Shown piece after piece: positions 50,201-60,857 of a stretch of DNA of 64,000 nucleotides. Position numbers and translations under genes: made by a program. This DNA comes from Struthio camelus (lineage: Eukaryota; Chordata; Aves; Struthioniformes; Struthionidae): the NCBI RefSeq assembly GCF_040807025.1, contig NC_090946.1, positions 5,560,001 through 5,624,000 of the forward strand, given 5' to 3'. Numbering within the stretch: the stretch's first letter is position 1; every line of letters begins with the position of its first letter. Below the pieces are notes generated by a model, which was given only the letters and a program-made list of their open reading frames with translations, was not told where the DNA came from and made no database searches.

Positions 50201-51961
50201 GGAGGCCAGCAGCGGAGACGCCTACCTAAAATCCTCTGCCTCTTCTCGGCCGCGCTCAGGTTGAAGACGTTCGTCTGCTGGCCAGAGTCCGGCCGGTAGT
50301 AGGTCTCAATCTCGATGGAGAACTTCTCCACAAAGGGGCAGGTGTACCTGCGGGAGGAGCGGGAAGGGGGCTGAGCCGGACGCGGGGTAACCGAGTCCAG
50401 CAGCTCGCCCCGCTCTGAAGGCCACCCATCGGGTCGGTGGGCCCCCCGGGAAGCAGAGACAGGGTGGTCCCCCGCGTCGGGAGGCGCGCAGCCCCCCGTC
50501 GGCAGCCCACCTGGTGCGGGTGTAAGGGTAGGCGTTCCAGGACTCTTCCTCCACCTGCAGGGCAGCCTTGGGCAGCAGGGCCCGAAACCAGCTGGGGATG
50601 TGGGAGCCCACGTGGTAGATCTTGTGGGTGTACTGCCCGCTGCCCCCCGGGCCGTCGCTGTAGGGCCGGTTGGCCAGGATCTCCACGCCGCTGCCCTCTC
50701 CGCTCGACTCCTCCCGGCTCTTCTTCTGCAGGGCAAGGGGTCGGCCCGAGCTGCACCCCCCCCCACTCCGCCACGGATCGGCCCCCCCCCCACCTTACAG
50801 ACCCCCCCCCCTCCCCGTTCCTCACCCAGCCTTCTGCCCCCGCACCTCCGCGCCCGCCCCAGGGAGCCTCGCACCCCCGAAGCCCAGCACCTCACAGGCG
50901 CCCGCAGCCACCCACGCCCCCCCAGATCCCTATTCGCCCAGGCAGCCGCCCCCCCCCGCCCCTGCACCCCCCGACACCCGCTCCAGCCCCACGCTCAGCC
51001 TTGTTGGTCTGTGTCCCTCACCGTCCCCCCCCAAACCTCACTCCCACCCCTGTACGCATAGCAGGCTCACTGGTGCCCCACGGCCCTGCACCCCCCCCCC
51101 ACCTCCGCGCTCAGCCCCACCACCCTGCACCCCCCACCTCCACGCTCAGCCCCATGGCCCTGCGCCCCCCACCTCCATGCTCAGACCCACGGCCCCGCGC
51201 CCCCCCCGCCTCCGCGATCAGCCCCACCACCCTGCGCCCCTGCACCCCCTCGCCTCCGCGATCAGCCCCACCACCCTGCGCCCCTGCACCCCCCACCTCC
51301 CCGCTCAGCCCCACGGGCCCTTGCACGCCCCGCCGCTCAGCCCCACCGCCCTGCGCCCCTGCACCCCCCGCCTCCCCGCTCAGACCCACCGCCCTGCACC
51401 CCTGCACCCCCCCCGCTCAGCCCCACGGCCCTGCACCCCTGCACCCCCCGCCTCCACGCTCAGCCCCACCGCCCTGCGCCCCTGCACCCCCCACCTCCCC
51501 GCTCAGCCCCACCGCCCTGCGCCCCTGCACCCCCCACCTCCCCGCTCAGCCCCACCGCCCTGCGCCCCTGCACCCCCCGCCTCCCCGCTCAGCCCCACCG
51601 CCCTGCGCCCCTGCACCCCCCACCTCCCCGCTCAGCCCCACCGCCCTGCACCCCTGCACCCCCCCCGCTCAGCCCCACGGCCCTGCACCCCTGCACCCCC
51701 CGCCTCCCCGCTCAGCCCCACCACCCTGCGCCCCTGCACCCCCCACCTCCCCGCTCAGCCCCATGGGCCCTTGCACGCCCCGCCGCTCAGCCCCACCGCC
51801 CTGCGCCCCTGCACCCCCCACCTCCCCGCTCAGCCCCACGGGCCCTTGCACGCCCCGCCGCCCCCGGAGGTGGCCGAGCCCACCTGGATCATGTAGAGCT
51901 GAGCCACCTGGTACTCCTCCAGGCTCATGGGCAGCAGGATGTGGTACTCCTTGATGAGCAT
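35213..51961 (-). CDS. PITPNM1: Membrane-associated phosphatidylinositol transfer protein 1 (Nir2)
   Basis: About 24 coding exons on the minus strand. In order: 51884-51961, 50511-50725, 50226-50347, 45221-45442, 44505-44819, 44139-44234, 43740-43847, 43508-43569, 43158-43402, 42697-42886, 42359-42466, 41861-42018, 41629-41667 (uncertain), 41265-~41519, 40389-40559, 39827-39976, 39492-39640, 39304-39414, 38555-38671, 38102-38250, 37610-37759, 36224-36407, 35630-35758, 35213-35479. The PITP domain comes first ([26 protein letters not shown]). Next is an FFAT motif (EEEFFDAHE) that binds VAP at the ER, then the DDHD domain ([19 protein letters not shown]) and a C-terminal LNS2 domain ([20 protein letters not shown]). 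The protein exchanges PI and phosphatidic acid at ER-plasma membrane contacts. Phases agree except around 41,861-41,519, where the disordered linker exons do not join cleanly. Confidence 0.95.
45443..50225. other. Long PITPNM1 intron 3
   Basis: A 4.8 kb intron between the exons encoding the first and second halves of the PITP domain. It holds a short C run near 46,402-46,417, an A run near 47,401-47,412 and a small CR1-like scrap (47,390-47,470). Otherwise I see nothing in it; the short open frames are not convincing. Confidence 0.6.
47390..47470 (-). mobile_element. Short CR1-like 3' end scrap
   Basis: TTCACAGAATCATAGG, followed after an A run by GGTCAGAACC...GTCATTGGGTCCAAACCCTGC, resembles the antisense 3' end of CR1. 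It is too short and diverged for a subfamily call. Confidence 0.45.
51090..51870. repeat. Minisatellite in PITPNM1 intron 1
   Basis: About 19 head-to-tail units of 30-45 bases on the theme CCCGCTCAGCCCCACCGCCC then TGCGCCCCTGCACCCCCC. Neighbouring units differ in one to several positions and in length, which suggests recent expansion. It lies just inside the first intron of PITPNM1 and gives long false open frames rich in Pro, Ala and Cys. Confidence 0.92.
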
Positions 51962-52031
51962 GGCGGCGGGGGGCAGCGCCTGCGGCCGGCACCGCCGTCA
52001 GCCCCCGGCCCGGCCCGGTCCGGCCACGGCC

Positions 52032-52033
52032 CG

Positions 52034-52074
<41 letters not shown>
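52032..52074. repeat. GCC trinucleotide repeat in the PITPNM1 5' region
   Basis: About 14 uninterrupted GCC/CGG units lie 70-110 bases upstream of the PITPNM1 ATG, probably in its 5' untranslated region or promoter. Confidence 0.8.
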
Positions 52075-52082
52075 GCTCCCGG

Positions 52083-52210
52083 CCCCGCCCCGCTCCCATG
52101 GCAACGCGCCCCCTCGGCTCGGCCCCCCGGCCCCGCCCCGCTCCCATGGCAACGCGCCCCCTCGGCTCGGCCCCCCCCCGCTCCCATGGCAACGCGCCCC
52201 CTCGGCTCGG
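52083..52210 (-). promoter_or_regulatory. Triple repeat with RFX (X-box)-like sites upstream of PITPNM1
   Basis: Three copies of a 36-47 base unit centred on CTCCCATGGCAACGCGCC (CATGGCAAC at 52,098, 52,145 and 52,185). The reverse complement, GTTGCCATGGGAGC, fits the RFX consensus GTTRCC-N2-GGYAAC on its left half. They lie within the CpG island 120-230 bases upstream of the PITPNM1 ATG. Confidence 0.6.
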
Positions 52211-52449
52211 CTCGGCCCCAGCGCTGCCGCCGAACCTGCGCTGCTCCGCACAGGCCCCCTCGGCCTGTGACATCACAGCCCGTTCCCCTGGAGACGGCTG
52301 TGACGTCGGAGGCGGGGGGGGGAGGAGGAGGAGGGCGGGTGGAAAACCGTGACATCAAAGCGGGGAAGAGGCGCTGCGCCGGCAGCCCCGTCCGGGGTCG
52401 GCCGGGGCCTGAGGCAGGGCACCTAGAGCAGGGCGGTGGGTTAAACAGC

Positions 52450-53240
52450 CGCGGCTCTCTTGGCCTCTCCTCACATGAGAGATGCTTCCAGTCCCTTAAT
52501 CGTCCACGTGGCCTTCGCTGGACTCGCCCTCAGCAGGTCCATGAGGAGCCCGGACCCAGCACCCCAGATGTGGCCCACCTAAGGCTGAGCAGAGGGGGAG
52601 GACCACCTCCCTCGCCCTGCTGGCCACACTCTTCCTAACACAGCCCTGGATGCTGTTGGCCCATGGTCAACCTGGTGCCACCACGACCTACAGGTCCTTC
52701 TCCGCAGAGCTGCTCTCCAGCTGGTCGGCCCCCAGCCTGTCCTGGCGGCTGGGCTTATTCCTCCCCAGGAGCAGGACTGTGCGTTTCCCTTTGCTGAACT
52801 TCATGAGGTTCCTCTCCGCCCATCTCTCCAGCCTGTCGAGGTCCCTCTGGGGTGTCAGTCAGCCACTTCTCCCAGGTTTGTGTCATCCATGAACTTACGG
52901 AGGGTGCGCTCTGTCCCATCATCCAGGTCACTAATGAAGATGCTAAATAGTATCAGCCCCAGGGATGCACCGCTCGTGGCTGGCCTCCCACTGGACTTTG
53001 TGCCACCGATCACAACCCTCTGAGCCCGGCAGCTCAGCCAGGTCTCAATCCACCTCAGCGTCCGTTTGTTTAGTCCGTGCTTCAGTGTGTCTTACGGGAC
53101 GGCGCCGAAAGCCTCACCACCATTGAGATAAACAGCGTCCACTGCTCTCCTCTCTGCCGCCAAGCCCATCATCTCATCGTAGAAGGCCATCAGGCACGAC
53201 TTCCCCTTCCTAAAGCCGTGCTCCAACCGCTCCTCCCTGC
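52450..53240 (-). mobile_element. CR1 LINE fragment
   Basis: Antisense CR1 ORF2 sequence without the 3' tail: GGCTTATTCCTCCC, CTTCATGAGGTTCCTCTCCG and ATGAACTTACGGAGGGTGCG correspond to the reverse-transcriptase region. Diverged and broken. Ends are approximate. It separates the PITPNM1 and CDK2AP2 units. Confidence 0.8.
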
Positions 53241-54030
53241 CTGCGCCTCTCCTACCCTGCCTACCTCTGCCTCTTCCTGCCCCACCAGGCTCACCTTGGC
53301 CTCTGCCAGCACAGCCACGGTCCGAAAGCAGCTGCTGCCCTTGCTTTTCCCCAAAGACATGTTCCTCACCGGTCCCCTCTGCCTCATTGCGGGGTTAACG
53401 CGGGAACACTGGACTCGGTCAAGCCCCTTTCTTGGTCACCCACACCTCATAGCTCTAAGGGAGCTCTAAGATGTCCCAGCCTCCTCAACCTGCAAACGGG
53501 CCTTGTTCTCATTCCAAAAATAGCCCTGCTCTACTAAAAATCCCTTTCAGCTCAGTGCTCCTCCTGCAGCCCCATCATCCCCTCCCCGCACACAGAAAGG
53601 ACGCCATGTCACCTCCGCGTCCCCCAGCGTACAGGGTGGCTGACCCCACCACCACTGTTGAGCTATTCAGCCCTCCCTCCTGGAGCAGACAGCACCCACT
53701 CCCCAAGCGCGGGGCAGGACACACGCAGTGGGGCAGCACGATGGTCTCCTTGCAAAACCCGTAGCTCCAGACTCGGCCTGGCAGGCTGCCCTAGCGCCTG
53801 GCCCACCGGCGTAGCCTGCAGGGCTATGCCACGCACGTGGCTTATCTCATCGTGAAGCGCAGGGCTGGGCTCCAGCAAAAGAGGCTCTCCTGACCCCAAA
53901 CGCGAGATTAAGCCGTGCCAGCTCCTCCACAGCTTCCGGGCTGAACTGGGGGAGCAGCTAGCCTTGCCACCTTGCCCATAGCAGAGGGGACGAAGCACAA
54001 GGGCCAAAGGCAGAGCAGAATCCCAACAAT
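53241..54030. other. Intergenic region downstream of CDK2AP2
   Basis: Nothing recognised between the CR1 fragment and the CDK2AP2 poly(A) signal. Confidence 0.5.
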
Positions 54031-54034
54031 TTCC

Positions 54035-54040
54035 TTTATT
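54035..54040 (-). terminator. CDK2AP2 poly(A) signal AATAAA
   Basis: TTTATT on the + strand (AATAAA on minus), about 260 bases after the CDK2AP2 stop codon. Confidence 0.65.
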
Positions 54041-54297
54041 TATAAAAACAAGCATTTATAAAGAGAGAAGAAAAGCCCTGGAGGTGCTCGCAGCACGCAG
54101 CAAAAGGCCGGCCTCCCGGCGCCGCCTAGCAGCGGGGCAGCTGCCGAGGATCAGGCGGCCGTCAGCTAAAAAGGTCTGTACGGAGCGAAGGGAGAACCAG
54201 GCTCTCAAGACACTGATTGGTGGCAAGGTTCACGGGGATGGACGACCTCCAGGTCTCGGATGCAGAGATGGACAGAAAGGTCCATAAAGAGCGGCTG

Positions 54298-55575
54298 TTA
54301 CGTGCGTGCGTTTCGCTCTGTCTCCGCCAGGCACTCTCTCACCAGCGCCCGAGCGTGGATGATGCCTACGGGGAGAAGCACAGGGGACACCGCGCGTCAG
54401 CCGAGTCCGTAACCGAAGGTCCCAGCTCTGCGTGTGTGTCCCCCCCCCAACCCCCCGACATGTTCAGAGCAAGGGGAGAAGGAGCCGGTGGGGTAAGCAG
54501 AGCTCAGTTGTACCCCTTCCCCTCCAAGCCTGTGCGGGACGGAGGTTCTCCCGCTGCTGTCACAGCGGAGACTAGCAGCAGAGCACGGCGTCCCGCATGG
54601 AGAAACCCGAGCTTTCAACCCGGGCCAAAACATCTCCTCTGTCCCCCCCACCGCCACCCCACTCGGGAGAAGGGAAGGGAGAGAACCGCAAGAATAACCA
54701 GCTGCCGCTCCAGCCTCCGACGCCAAGGGAGACGCGCCAGCAGGGCGGCACCGCCAACGCGCCTGGCGCGGCGACAACGCGACGGCGCGCTCGTACTCGG
54801 AAGATGACAGCCCCTCAGACACCCGGAGCAGCGCCGGTCCGCTGGCGACGGCTCAGCGGGCTTCGTGCATGCAAGGCGGGGGGGGGGGGGGGGGCTTTTC
54901 CCTCTGCGACAGCGGGCCCCCCAGCTGGACCCCCCCCCCGCCCAAAACCGGAGCGTCCGGCCGGCCCCGTACCCCGTTTCAGCCGTTCCATGGCGCTCTT
55001 GCTGCCCGCGTAGGTGGGCCGGATCTCTTTGCCCATCTCCTCGATGACGGAGAGCAGATCCGTGTAGGTGCTCTGGGAGCCCTGCGACCCGGGCGGCTTC
55101 ATCGCCTGCGAGGGATGGGGAGGAGAGGGGTGAGGGTGGCGCGGGCAAGGCCTCTCGCCCCGCTCCCGCTCCCGGTCCCAGCTCACCTGCACGTAGCCCA
55201 TGGACGGCGGGCCGAAGTCATTGAAGAGGGGCCGGAAGGGGGCAGCGGCTCCAGGCACGGATCCGGACGGCGACGGGACGCTCGTGGCTGGCGGCGCGGG
55301 CAGAGAAAGGGCAGGTTACCGGCGAACCGGCTGCCGCGGCCTCCCTCCCTCCGACCACCTGCCCCCTCACCGGGCCCGGCTGCGGCCTAGCATCCCCGGG
55401 GGGGGGGAGGGGGGGAGGAAGCCGCTGCCCCACGGTTTTCCCGGTGTGTGGGGGAGGGGCTCTCACCGGCGGGCGGGGCCCCCGGCCCCGGTGGGGCGGG
55501 GCTGGCGCTGCTGCTCGTGCTGGTGCCGGCGGTTCCGGGGGTGGCGGGGGCGGGCGCGATGGGCTTGTAGGACAT
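54298..55575 (-). CDS. CDK2AP2: Cyclin-dependent kinase 2-associated protein 2 (DOC-1R)
   Basis: Four exons: 55467-55575, 55187-55287, 54973-55105 and 54298-54365, giving 136 residues against 126 in human. The N-terminus [14 protein letters not shown] is followed by a low-complexity Ser/Pro/Gly stretch longer than in human. The conserved core then reads [19 protein letters not shown] and [20 protein letters not shown], and the C-terminus [20 protein letters not shown] then T matches human. This small helical protein binds CDK2 and is a NuRD-complex partner in the nucleus. Splice sites are GT/AG and phases agree. It lies in a CpG island and keeps the human order next to PITPNM1. Confidence 0.96.
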
Positions 55576-57306
55576 CCCCGACGGCGCGCGCCGCTCCCGG
55601 CTGCCCGGCCCGCGCGGCGGCGGCGGTTCCGGCGGCGGCGGCGGCTCCGGCGCCGCGGGTTGGTGGGCGGCCCCCGCGCGCGCCGCCGCCGCCGCCGATT
55701 GGCCGGCCGGCGCGGAGCCTCACGCCGATTGGGCGACGCCGCCGCTCACCGCCCTCCCCCCCCTCCACCTCCGCGGTGATTGGGCCGCCGCTTTGCCCTC
55801 GCCACGCCCCGCCCCGCGCCGGGACCCGGCGCCACGGGGTCGGCTGCCCCCACCACCCCCCCCCCCCGCAACCGTCCGCTAAGGGCGGGTGGGCGCCGGG
55901 GCCGCGGGAAGCCGCGCCGGCTCGGCCGCCCTCGGAACGCCACCCGGCTCGGCTCGGCTCGGCTCGACGCTCCGCTGCCCCCCGCACCCGGCGTGACCGC
56001 TCGCCCTGATGACGCCGCCACCGCCTGTGCGCCTGCGCGCCGCCCCGCTGACGTCACCGCGTCGCCTCCCTCCCTCCCCCCCCCTCACCCCGGTCACCGT
56101 GGAGACCCGCGGCGTCGGCTCGGCGCGGGGGGAGGGGGGGGAGGCAGCGCTCCTGACGGGACCCGCCGCCTCCTCCCTCCCCACCGGCGGCCTCGCAGCG
56201 GTGTCGCCGCCACCGAGTTTGGGATTGGAGACCGCCTCCCCCCCCTCCCCTTCTTCCTCGCCCTTTCAGCCCCCCCGCTGTCTTTCCCACCGGCCCCCCT
56301 CCCGGCCCCCCCACCTCCACTGCCGGCTGAAGAACGACCAGGATTTTATTCTCCGTTTCTCCCCCTCGAGGGGTTTACGCCGTCGAAGAGGCCCAAGCGC
56401 CGCCGAGGAGCGCTCCCTGGCTTCCTTTGTTGGGGGGGGACGGCGGGGTAGGAGGGAGCAGCTCCCAGGGCCCGCACTGGCCCCCAAGCTCAAGGCCGGG
56501 AAGCAAAAGGGGCGCCTGGCCCAGGCGAGGTGGGACGGCGGGTAGAGCCGCGCGCACCTGCCTGGCCCTGGGGCTGAGCAGCGCCCGGTAGGGCTTGGCT
56601 TAGCGCGCACAGCTCGGAAGGAGGCAGGCCCTGGGCGACGCTGCGAAGTCAGCCCCAAAGTCACGACGCGGCGGCGGCCGGGGGCCGGGGGGGTGGTTGA
56701 GGGTTCGGCGTTAACGGTTGGATACCGGGGCCGAAATGAGCGCCGGAGCGGCGAGCCAGCAGGGTCGGAGCGCAGGGAGGGAAGGACGGGGAGGTCGGAG
56801 CTGGACCACAGCTGCAGGGCAGGGGATGGAGACGTTTCTCCGGGTTTAAGGGAACGGCAAGCCCGAGTTAAGGTTAGGGTAAGGTTAAGGGTGGGGAGCT
56901 GCCAGGTTTGGGGGGCAGCAAACAGGACAAGAGGGGTTGCAAAGCGGGGAACTCGGAGAGACATCAGAGCCGTGCAGCGTAAACCATCCGGCGCAGAGAT
57001 CAGGGCGAAAGCAGCCAAAGCCCTGCCGAGTCTGCGTTGAAAGGGCTTTGGTGCGGACCCAGGCGCGCTGCACCGCGTTTCCAGCTTGGCAGCAGGGCAG
57101 GCAGGCCGCCAAGGATGAGTCTGAGCAAGTCCAGTGCTGACGAAGTGAGGGCCTTGCCTACAGGGCTCGGGCGTTGCGTTGCCCCAGCCCAGCCCGCGCT
57201 CTGGGGCTCCTCCCGCGCTGCAGGCTGAGCTAGGGGTCTCCTCTGCAGCCCCCTCCTCTTGCTAAGGCACAGCAGGGCTCCTGTCCCGTGTTGGCACGCG
57301 CTGCCC
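55576..57306. other. CpG-island and intergenic region between CDK2AP2 and CABP2
   Basis: 55,576-56,330 is extremely CpG-rich and probably holds the CDK2AP2 promoter. Many long overlapping frames on both strands are a by-product of base composition. Near 56,865-56,900 lies a short run of telomere-like units (AAGGTTAGGGTAAGGTTAAG). No gene is supported. The CABP2 3' untranslated region must occupy the right end, but no clear poly(A) signal was found. Confidence 0.5.
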
Positions 57307-59703
57307 TCAGCGCGACATCATCCGCACAAACTCTGCCGGCAGAGAGCGAGGCCTCAGGGAGAACATCTGGCCACCTTTCCCTTCCCTTTCCAGGGCCGAG
57401 AGAAGCTCCTCTCCCACCTGCTGGCCCTTCAAACCACCTGGCCCGAGCCAGGGCCTCCGCTAGGCCCCAGCCCCCCCCCCCCCCCCCCCCGCTCATCCCG
57501 TACCTTCAAAGTCCACCAGGCCGTCCCCGTTGAGATCCACGTCCTTGAGGATCTCGTCCACCTCGCGGTAGTTGAGTTGCTGCCCCAGGAGCTTGCGCAT
57601 GGCCTCCCGCAGCTCTGCGATGCTGATCTGCCCGTCCCCGTTGGTGTCAAACTGCGAGGGAAGCACGCTGATGGCCGAGGGCCGCCCACGTGCTGCGGCT
57701 GCCTTTGGCACACCGCTAGCTGTCCCGCCTACCTGGCTGTCCTTCTCTGTGCCCGCGCGGACCACCCGAAACATCCCTGCCAGCACCCTGGCCATGAGGG
57801 TCCCTGCGGCGGCGCCCACCTTCCCCGCGTCCAGCCACGCAGAGCCCTTCCCCTCACCTCGCGGAAGGCGTCACGCAACTCCTTGATCCCGATCATGTCC
57901 GCCGTCTCCGCCAGCATCTTGGGGCCCATCAGCTCCACAAAATCGTCAAAATCCACCTTGCCGCCCGCTGCAGGACAAGGGAAGCGTCAGCAGGAGCAGA
58001 AGCGCAAGGGCCGGCTCCTGCCCCGTGGGGTGCGAGCCCCAGGGGAGAGCGCAAGAGGCAGGTCTGGCTGCCAAGGAGGGAAGAGCACACCAGGACCGGG
58101 CTCCTGCAGAGGGGAAGGAAGAGAACAACCCCACCACGGCCCCTCTGCGCCCCCGCCGTAGAGGGGGCAGAGAGGAGGGTCTGGGCAGGGCCATCACCCT
58201 ACAAGGTCCAGGCGAGCCCCTGGCACGTACTGATCTGCTGCGACAGCTCGATGAGCTCCATCTCGGTGGGCATGTAGCCCATGGTCCGCATGCACTCGCC
58301 CAGGTCCTTGTAGCTGATGTACCCGTCACGGTCCTTGTCGAACTCCCGGAAGGCCTGCTTCAGCTCTGGGCGCAGGGCAGAGTCACAGTCACAGCGCCGG
58401 CCACCGCGCGCCCACGGCCGGAGTTGGGGGTGGGGGGGGGGGGAACGGCACCCAGCTCTGCCCCTTGGTACGCCCCTTCCTCCCAGCGCTGCGGGGCCCC
58501 CCCTCGAGCGGCCTTCTTCCGCCACCGCTCCGCCAGCCGCTCCGGGGATGGCCGAGGGACGGGAGGAGGAGGGCAACGCGCGCCAAGCCAGCGGGCTGGG
58601 AGCTAGCCCGCGGCCCGCAGCAGCCCGCGAAGGAGACCCCGCTTCCCACGCTTCCACCAGCTGGGGCTACCCCAGCTCCAGGCCTGGGTCAGCTCCGGCA
58701 ACCCCAGTGGGCAAAGACCTTCTGCTCTTGCAAGGCAGCACACCCCTGCAAGGACTCAGGCGCGGTCAGCCACGGGGCACCGCCCCGTGCTTTACCTTCG
58801 ATCTCTTCCGGCCGCAGCTCCCGGTCCTAGGAAAGAAGCAGGAAGAGTGAAGGGACGTGGCCCCGTCCGCGGGTCCTTGCCCCCGTGGCTCCCCGGCCCA
58901 GGGAGCCGGCCGAGCGGCCCCCACCGCGCTGCTTGCAAAGCTGCCCCAGGGCCAGGGGGGATGCGAGGCACAGCAGGCAACCCTGCCGGCACCTGCGAGG
59001 CTGGGGGACAGGAGGGCAGCCGGGGGCGCAGCAAGCACGGGGCACGCGGGCTGGGGTGGCACGCGCAGCAGCACCCCAACGCGGCACCCGGCGCCCGGTA
59101 GCGGCACGCCTCGGGGCGGCAGGCTCAAGGCAGGTTCAGCTACAGGCAGGGCGATGCGGGAGGGCCCAGGCTCTCCGTACGTACCAGCTGGGTGACGGCG
59201 ATGCTCTGGCGGAGGAAGATGCAGGCTGGGCCCACCAGCCCGTGCAGCACCGAGTAGTTCTGCAGCGGAGGCGACTGCGCCGCCTCTGCCAGCTCATCGG
59301 GGTCTTGGGCACCCGAAGCCGGGCAGCCGGCGTGCTGCTTCCCGTCCTGGAAGCAGAGCGGGCCGTTAGCGGAAAGGAGGGCGGCGAAGGGGTGAGGGTG
59401 CGACCCCCGGGGGTTAGAGCCAGCCCTGGGAAGGCAGGACGCACCCTCAGCCGGCGCGGACTCCTGCAGAGAGCAAAGGCAGCAAGCAACGCCTGCGGTA
59501 CGGGCGCCTCCTGCCCAGCACGGCGGGCGATTGCCCCCACCCTGCCCCGCTGCGACTCCCTGGGCCATCCTGCCCACCGGCTCCTCCGGGCTGGCGCGGG
59601 AGCCCCGGCGAAGGCGGGAGGAGGCGGAAGGGACCTCCGCGCGCGCCGGGCCAGGCCTTACCTTGGAGAGCCTCCTCTCAGGGGTCTTGGTGCAGTTGCC
59701 CAT
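57307..59703 (-). CDS. CABP2: Calcium-binding protein 2 (neuronal EF-hand sensor)
   Basis: Seven exons: 59662-59703, 59185-59346, 58796-58826 (31 bases), 58231-58365, 57858-57967, 57504-57651 and 57307-57332 (26 bases, EFVRMMSR and stop), giving 217 residues against 220 in human. MGNC at the start is a myristoylation signal. The segment [19 protein letters not shown] matches CABP2 better than CABP1. EF-hand 1 ([12 protein letters not shown]), EF-hand 3 ([12 protein letters not shown]) and EF-hand 4 ([12 protein letters not shown]) have binding-loop residues. EF-hand 2 ([10 protein letters not shown]) lacks them, as in the whole family. CABP2 tunes voltage-gated calcium channels in hair cells and retina. 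All exons join in phase. CABP4 is the main alternative but fits less well. Confidence 0.93.
57471..57490. repeat. Homopolymer C run (20 bases) beside CABP2 exon 6
   Basis: Twenty consecutive C on the + strand lie 13 bases downstream of the exon 6 donor of CABP2 (minus strand). Length is likely unstable and assembly-sensitive. Confidence 0.8.
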
Positions 59704-59936
59704 GGCTGGCGGCTCGCCCCGCGCCGCAGGGCATGCCTGGCCCCGGGCTGCCGGCTGGCGCAGTCCTTGGGGCTGGCGCTCTGGCCAGGACAAGCCAGGA
59801 CTGGTTTTTTTATAGTAACAGTGGCTGCGTGGGGATTTGAGGTTTTTATTGAATATCTCTGGATATGCAGGGCAGGCGGGGGACGGGGGGAGCGGGGCGG
59901 CGGGGGGGGGGGGAGAGACACGCACCCGCGCGCGCT

Positions 59937-59952
59937 CACACACACACACGCA
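59937..59952. repeat. Short CA microsatellite
   Basis: A CACACACACA run with flanking CGCGCG, upstream of CABP2 exon 1. Confidence 0.7.
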
Positions 59953-60229
59953 TAATCCCCAGGATTATTCTCCGCTCGGTCATGCCGCTCCAGATGTGGG
60001 GAGCCACCCAGCTGTTCCCCTCCCGCCTGGCTTTCCTCCCCCCCCCGCCCCGTTCCCGCGCTGCTGGCCCCAAACCCCGACCCTGGCTCCCTTCGCCATC
60101 TCCCCCCTCCGCCCCCAGCCCTAATCTCCAGCGACGGCGGCGGCACAAATCTCTCCGTCCGCTCGCTCGTTCGCATCCCCAGCCGGGCCCTGGCCCGTAC
60201 CCGAGCCGTCTCGCCCCGCCACGGGTTAC

Positions 60230-60664
60230 CTGCCCGGAGGCGGAGGGCACCTGGGGCACCGCGTCCTCGGGATGCTCCTCGGGCGACCCGCCGTTGTCCC
60301 GGGCGCTGGCGGCGCAGGGGGCCGCGCGAGGCCACAGCGTCCGCCCGCCAGCTCGCGGGTCCTGGCGGCCGCCCCGGCCGCCCCTCGGGCCGGCGCCGTG
60401 CCCCCCGTCCTTGCGCCGGCGGGAGGCGAGCCACGAGGCCGGCGGCACAGCGCGGGACGCGGGGCTTTCGCCGCTCGGCCGCCGCGGCCCCCGAAAGAAA
60501 AAGAACATGCTGCGTCTCGCCGCGCGCCCCTCCTCGCCTCCTGCCGCCTCCGCCAGCCCTCCGCTGCCAGCCCGGACCGCCTGCCCCGAATCCGATTCCC
60601 CCATTCCCTTGGAGTGAGATTGCAGCCGGGGTGGGAGGGAAACCGGATCTGCCAGGTCGGACAC
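60230..60664 (-). CDS. Possible alternative first coding exon of CABP2 (long N-terminus)
   Basis: On the minus strand an ATG at 60,664 opens 145 codons without a stop (MSDLADPVSLPPR..., ending PQVPSASGQ). It reaches a consensus donor CAG|GTAACC with the last exon base at 60,230, in phase 0. CABP2 exons 2 and 3 both start in phase 0, so the join is legal. The peptide is basic and rich in Arg, Pro, Gly and Ser, like the long N-termini of caldendrin (CABP1) and CABP4. A second frame from 60,714 ends at the same donor in the wrong phase. The region is CpG-rich, so an open frame could arise by chance. Confidence 0.4.
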
Positions 60665-60857
60665 ACGACCCGGTCCCCGTCTCCGCTCGCTGCAACAATG
60701 ACACCGGGCGACACGATCCCAGGCGGCCCCGAAACCGGAGCGCAGCCGGGCCGAGGGGGGTGAGAGAGGCGGGGGGGCAGCGCTGCCCCGACGGGAGGGT
60801 TGTGGGGGCAGATGCGGGCTCGGCCCGGGGGACAGCCCAGCCCTGACCAGGAGGGTT

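Noticed and set aside
51090-51870. Possible CRISPR-like repeat array
   Set aside because: Units are contiguous and variable without unique spacers, and the genome is a vertebrate. It is a minisatellite.
50437-51954. 505-codon and 408-codon + strand frames
   Set aside because: They translate the PITPNM1 intron 1 minisatellite; repetitive Pro/Ala/Cys with no start context or homology.
55200-56545. Several overlapping long frames near the CDK2AP2 start
   Set aside because: Extreme CpG content removes stop codons on both strands; no splice logic or known domain.
59140-59949. 269-codon minus-strand frame with CABP2 residues
   Set aside because: It is exons 1 and 2 of CABP2 read through the introns; the spliced form explains it better.
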